Below, piece after piece: positions 6,120-7,642 of a stretch of DNA of 7,642 bases. The stretch lies in the NCBI GenBank assembly GCA_020348765.1, contig CP070753.1, positions 733,805 through 741,446 of the forward strand. The letters are read 5' to 3'. Source of the DNA: Burkholderiales bacterium. GTDB lineage: Bacteria > Pseudomonadota > Gammaproteobacteria > Burkholderiales > Burkholderiaceae_E. The notes beneath the pieces were generated by a model. It was not told the DNA's origin. It saw only the letters and a program-made list of their open reading frames with translations, and ran no database searches. A program made the translations under genes and the position numbers. Position 1 is the stretch's first letter. Every line of letters begins with the position of its first letter.

Positions 6120-6797
6120 CTAGCCGGCGTCCACGTGCTGGCGCAGGCACTCCAGCGTGCGCTCGCGCGCGGTCTTCGAGGCTTCCGCGTTGTACGACGG
6201 ACGCTGGTCGCAGTTGAACCCGTGGCCGGCGTTCGGGTAGTAGTGCGCGATGGCGCTCGGGTGCTTGGCCGCGACCGCCTTGGCCTGCTCCAGCGTCGGT
6301 GACTGGTCCGCCTCGCCGAAGTGGAACATCACCGGGCACCGGGGCTGCTCGTCGGCGAAGTTCGGGATTCCGCCGCCGTAGTACGGCACCGCGCACGCGA
6401 GCCCGTCGATGCGCGTGGCGGCCAGCCACGCGACCGTGCCGCCCCAGCAGTATCCAACGATGCCCACCTTGCCGGACTTGCTCGCTTCGGCGACCGCGGC
6501 CGCCACGTCCGTGATCGCCTGATCCCAGTCCAGGCCCTGCATGATCGTGCGCCCGGCCTCGATGTCGGGCGGCGTATAGCCGGTCTCGTAGCCGGGCTTG
6601 GCCCGGTCGAACATCGCCGGCGCGATCTCCAGATAACCGTCCGCGGCGAATGCGTCGGTGACCGCGCGGATGTGGCTGTTGACGCCGAAGATCTCCTGGA
6701 TCACGACGATGGCCCCGCGGGGCTTGCCCGCAGGCTGCGCGACGTAGGCGCCGAGGCTGTGCCCGTCGGCGGCTTTCAGTGTGATGGTCTGCCCCAT
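6120..6797 (-). CDS. Dienelactone hydrolase family protein (alpha/beta hydrolase)
   Basis: The 225 residues have the usual length of the family, whose founder hydrolyses dienelactone to maleylacetate in chlorocatechol breakdown. Most genomic relatives have unknown substrates. The nucleophile elbow is G115-Y-C117-W-G-G120, with Cys in place of the common Ser. D164 (FHFGEAD) and H192 (NAGHGF) complete the triad, and E35 (IQEIFGVN) matches the glutamate that holds the resting Cys in Pseudomonas DLH (C123, D171, H202, E36 there). There is no signal peptide, so it should be cytoplasmic. The ATG at 6797 has AAGGAG (6806-6811) 8 nt upstream. It lies 72 nt downstream of, and on the same strand as, the peptide-transporter ATPase, so the two may share a message. 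No aromatic-degradation genes are visible, which leaves the substrate open. It is convergent with proX. Confidence 0.93.
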   Translation of the reverse strand: MGQTITLKAADGHSLGAYVAQPAGKPRGAIVVIQEIFGVNSHIRAVTDAFAADGYLEIAPAMFDRAKPGYETGYTPPDIEAGRTIMQGLDWDQAITDVAAAVAEASKSGKVGIVGYCWGGTVAWLAATRIDGLACAVPYYGGGIPNFADEQPRCPVMFHFGEADQSPTLEQAKAVAAKHPSAIAHYYPNAGHGFNCDQRPSYNAEASKTARERTLECLRQHVDAG

Positions 6798-6869
6798 GGC
6801 ATATTCTCCTTCTGGCTTGGCGGATTGAGGAATGGGTGTTGCGCGCCGCAGTCGTTGGCGCCGCGATCG

Positions 6870-7642
6870 TCAGGGCAACGAGGTGGCCGCTGCCGGCGCG
6901 CCGGCTGTCCTGATCGCGATGCGCCGCTCCTGCACCGCGTGGCAGGCGACCCGGCTGCCATCGTACTCGATGATCTCGGGCCGCTCGCTGCGACAGCGCG
7001 CATCGGCATGCGGGCAGCGCGGGTGGAAGGTGCAGCCCGGCGGCGGCGCGATCGGGTTGGGCACCTCGCCGCCGACTGGCGTGCGCGCCTTGCCGGTCAT
7101 CTGGATGTCCGGGATCGCGTCCAGCAGCATCCGCGTGTACGGATGCAGCGGTCGGTCGAACAGCCTGCGCTTGTCGGCCAGCTCGACGATTCGCCCCAGG
7201 TACATCACGCCGACCCGATCGCTGACGTGGTGCACCACCGCCAGGGTGTGCGAGATGAACAGGTAGGTCAACCCGTACTCGCGCTGCAGGTCGCGCATCA
7301 GGTTCAGCACCTGGGCCTGCACCGAGACGTCCAGCGCCGAGGTCGGCTCGTCGCACACCAGGAACTCCGGCCGTGCCGCCAGCGCGCGCGCGATGGAGAT
7401 GCGCTGGCGCTGGCCGCCCGAGAACTGGTGCGGGAACTTCTCGGCGTCGGCCGCGCCCAGCCCGACGTGCCGCAACATGTCCGCGACGCGCGCACGCATC
7501 GCCGCCTCGTCCGGCTCGGTGCCGTGCACGCGGATCGGCTCGGCGATGATGTCGAACACGCGCCAGCGCGGATTGAGGCTGGCGAACGGATCCTGGAATA
7601 TCATCTGGATGCGCCGGCGCACATCTCCGAGATCAGCCTGCC
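6870..7642 (-). CDS. Oligopeptide/dipeptide ABC transporter ATP-binding protein, DppF/OppF type (partial, N-terminus cut)
   Basis: The frame runs in from the right edge and ends at TGA (6870-6872), showing about 257 codons. A GTG at 7622 is only an internal codon: QADLGD precedes it in frame, and [13 protein letters not shown] is mid-domain in this family. The Walker A segment therefore lies outside the window. Visible motifs are the Q-loop (IFQDP, around 7593-7595), signature FSGGQ (7410-7424), Walker B FLVCDE (7347-7364), SALD, and H-loop His (7248-7250, in FISHTLAVV, where Asp is more usual than Thr). The C-terminal oligopeptide-transporter domain follows, with [13 protein letters not shown] and four cysteines spaced C-x5-C-x6-C-x16-C (6942-7034). 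It should energise uptake of peptides or a related substrate with a partner ATPase and two permeases, which would lie beyond the right edge. DppF/OppF is favoured over DppD/OppD by the ASLNPR segment, but the subtype is not certain. Confidence 0.93.
   Translation of the reverse strand, partial: QADLGDVRRRIQMIFQDPFASLNPRWRVFDIIAEPIRVHGTEPDEAAMRARVADMLRHVGLGAADAEKFPHQFSGGQRQRISIARALAARPEFLVCDEPTSALDVSVQAQVLNLMRDLQREYGLTYLFISHTLAVVHHVSDRVGVMYLGRIVELADKRRLFDRPLHPYTRMLLDAIPDIQMTGKARTPVGGEVPNPIAPPPGCTFHPRCPHADARCRSERPEIIEYDGSRVACHAVQERRIAIRTAGAPAAATSLP

Noticed and set aside
5944..7356. 470-codon minus-strand open frame spanning the hydrolase and transporter genes
   Set aside because: It is a shifted frame across two real minus-strand genes and an intergenic gap. 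Its composition is low-complexity Arg/Gly/Ala and it has no motif.

Overview
The window is high-GC bacterial DNA with a proteobacterial, probably gammaproteobacterial, character. The best evidence is a complete proU-type locus (proV-proW-proX), whose proteins can be compared almost segment by segment with the Escherichia coli ProU proteins. A periplasmic multiheme cytochrome c adds a respiring Gram-negative with a Sec-dependent periplasm. A halotolerant or marine gammaproteobacterium would fit, but the genus cannot be read from this window.

Layout, left to right. (1) Positions 1-1140, minus strand: a secreted multiheme cytochrome c, cut by the left edge in the middle of its fourth CxxC(H) motif. 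It is built from two copies of a roughly 200-residue diheme unit. (2) Positions 1141-1542: a non-coding stretch between divergent genes. It holds a 10-bp palindrome and, next to the following gene, four perfect tandem copies of a 12-bp unit. (3) Positions 1543-2040, plus strand: a TspO/MBR-family membrane protein (tspO). (4) Positions 2041-2447: a roughly 400-bp gap with a candidate promoter and a hairpin-rich leader. (5) Positions 2448-6008, plus strand: proV, proW and proX, which together encode a complete glycine betaine/proline-betaine ABC importer (ATPase with CBS domains, permease, periplasmic binding protein). (6) Positions 6009-6119: a gap between convergent genes with two GC-rich hairpins. 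(7) Positions 6120-6797, minus strand: a dienelactone-hydrolase-family enzyme. (8) Positions 6870-7642, minus strand: the C-terminal two-thirds or so of an oligopeptide/dipeptide ABC transporter ATPase, cut by the right edge.

The ProU genes work together. ProX captures betaine in the periplasm and hands it to ProW in the inner membrane, and ProV powers uptake. All catalytic and ligand-binding residues I could check are intact. ProW has an unusually long Gly/Ala/Pro-rich N-terminal tail with three NPW motifs, an expansion of what E. coli ProW carries. TspO homologues respond to salt or osmotic stress in some bacteria, so tspO beside proU may mark a small stress locus, although the two are separated by a long gap.

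I see no mobile element, CRISPR array, tRNA or rRNA. I do not see a clearly new biological system. The points most worth a second look are the duplicated multiheme cytochrome, the 12-bp repeat and overlapping mini-ORF in front of tspO, the NPW-repeat tail of ProW, and the hairpin directly after the proW stop codon.
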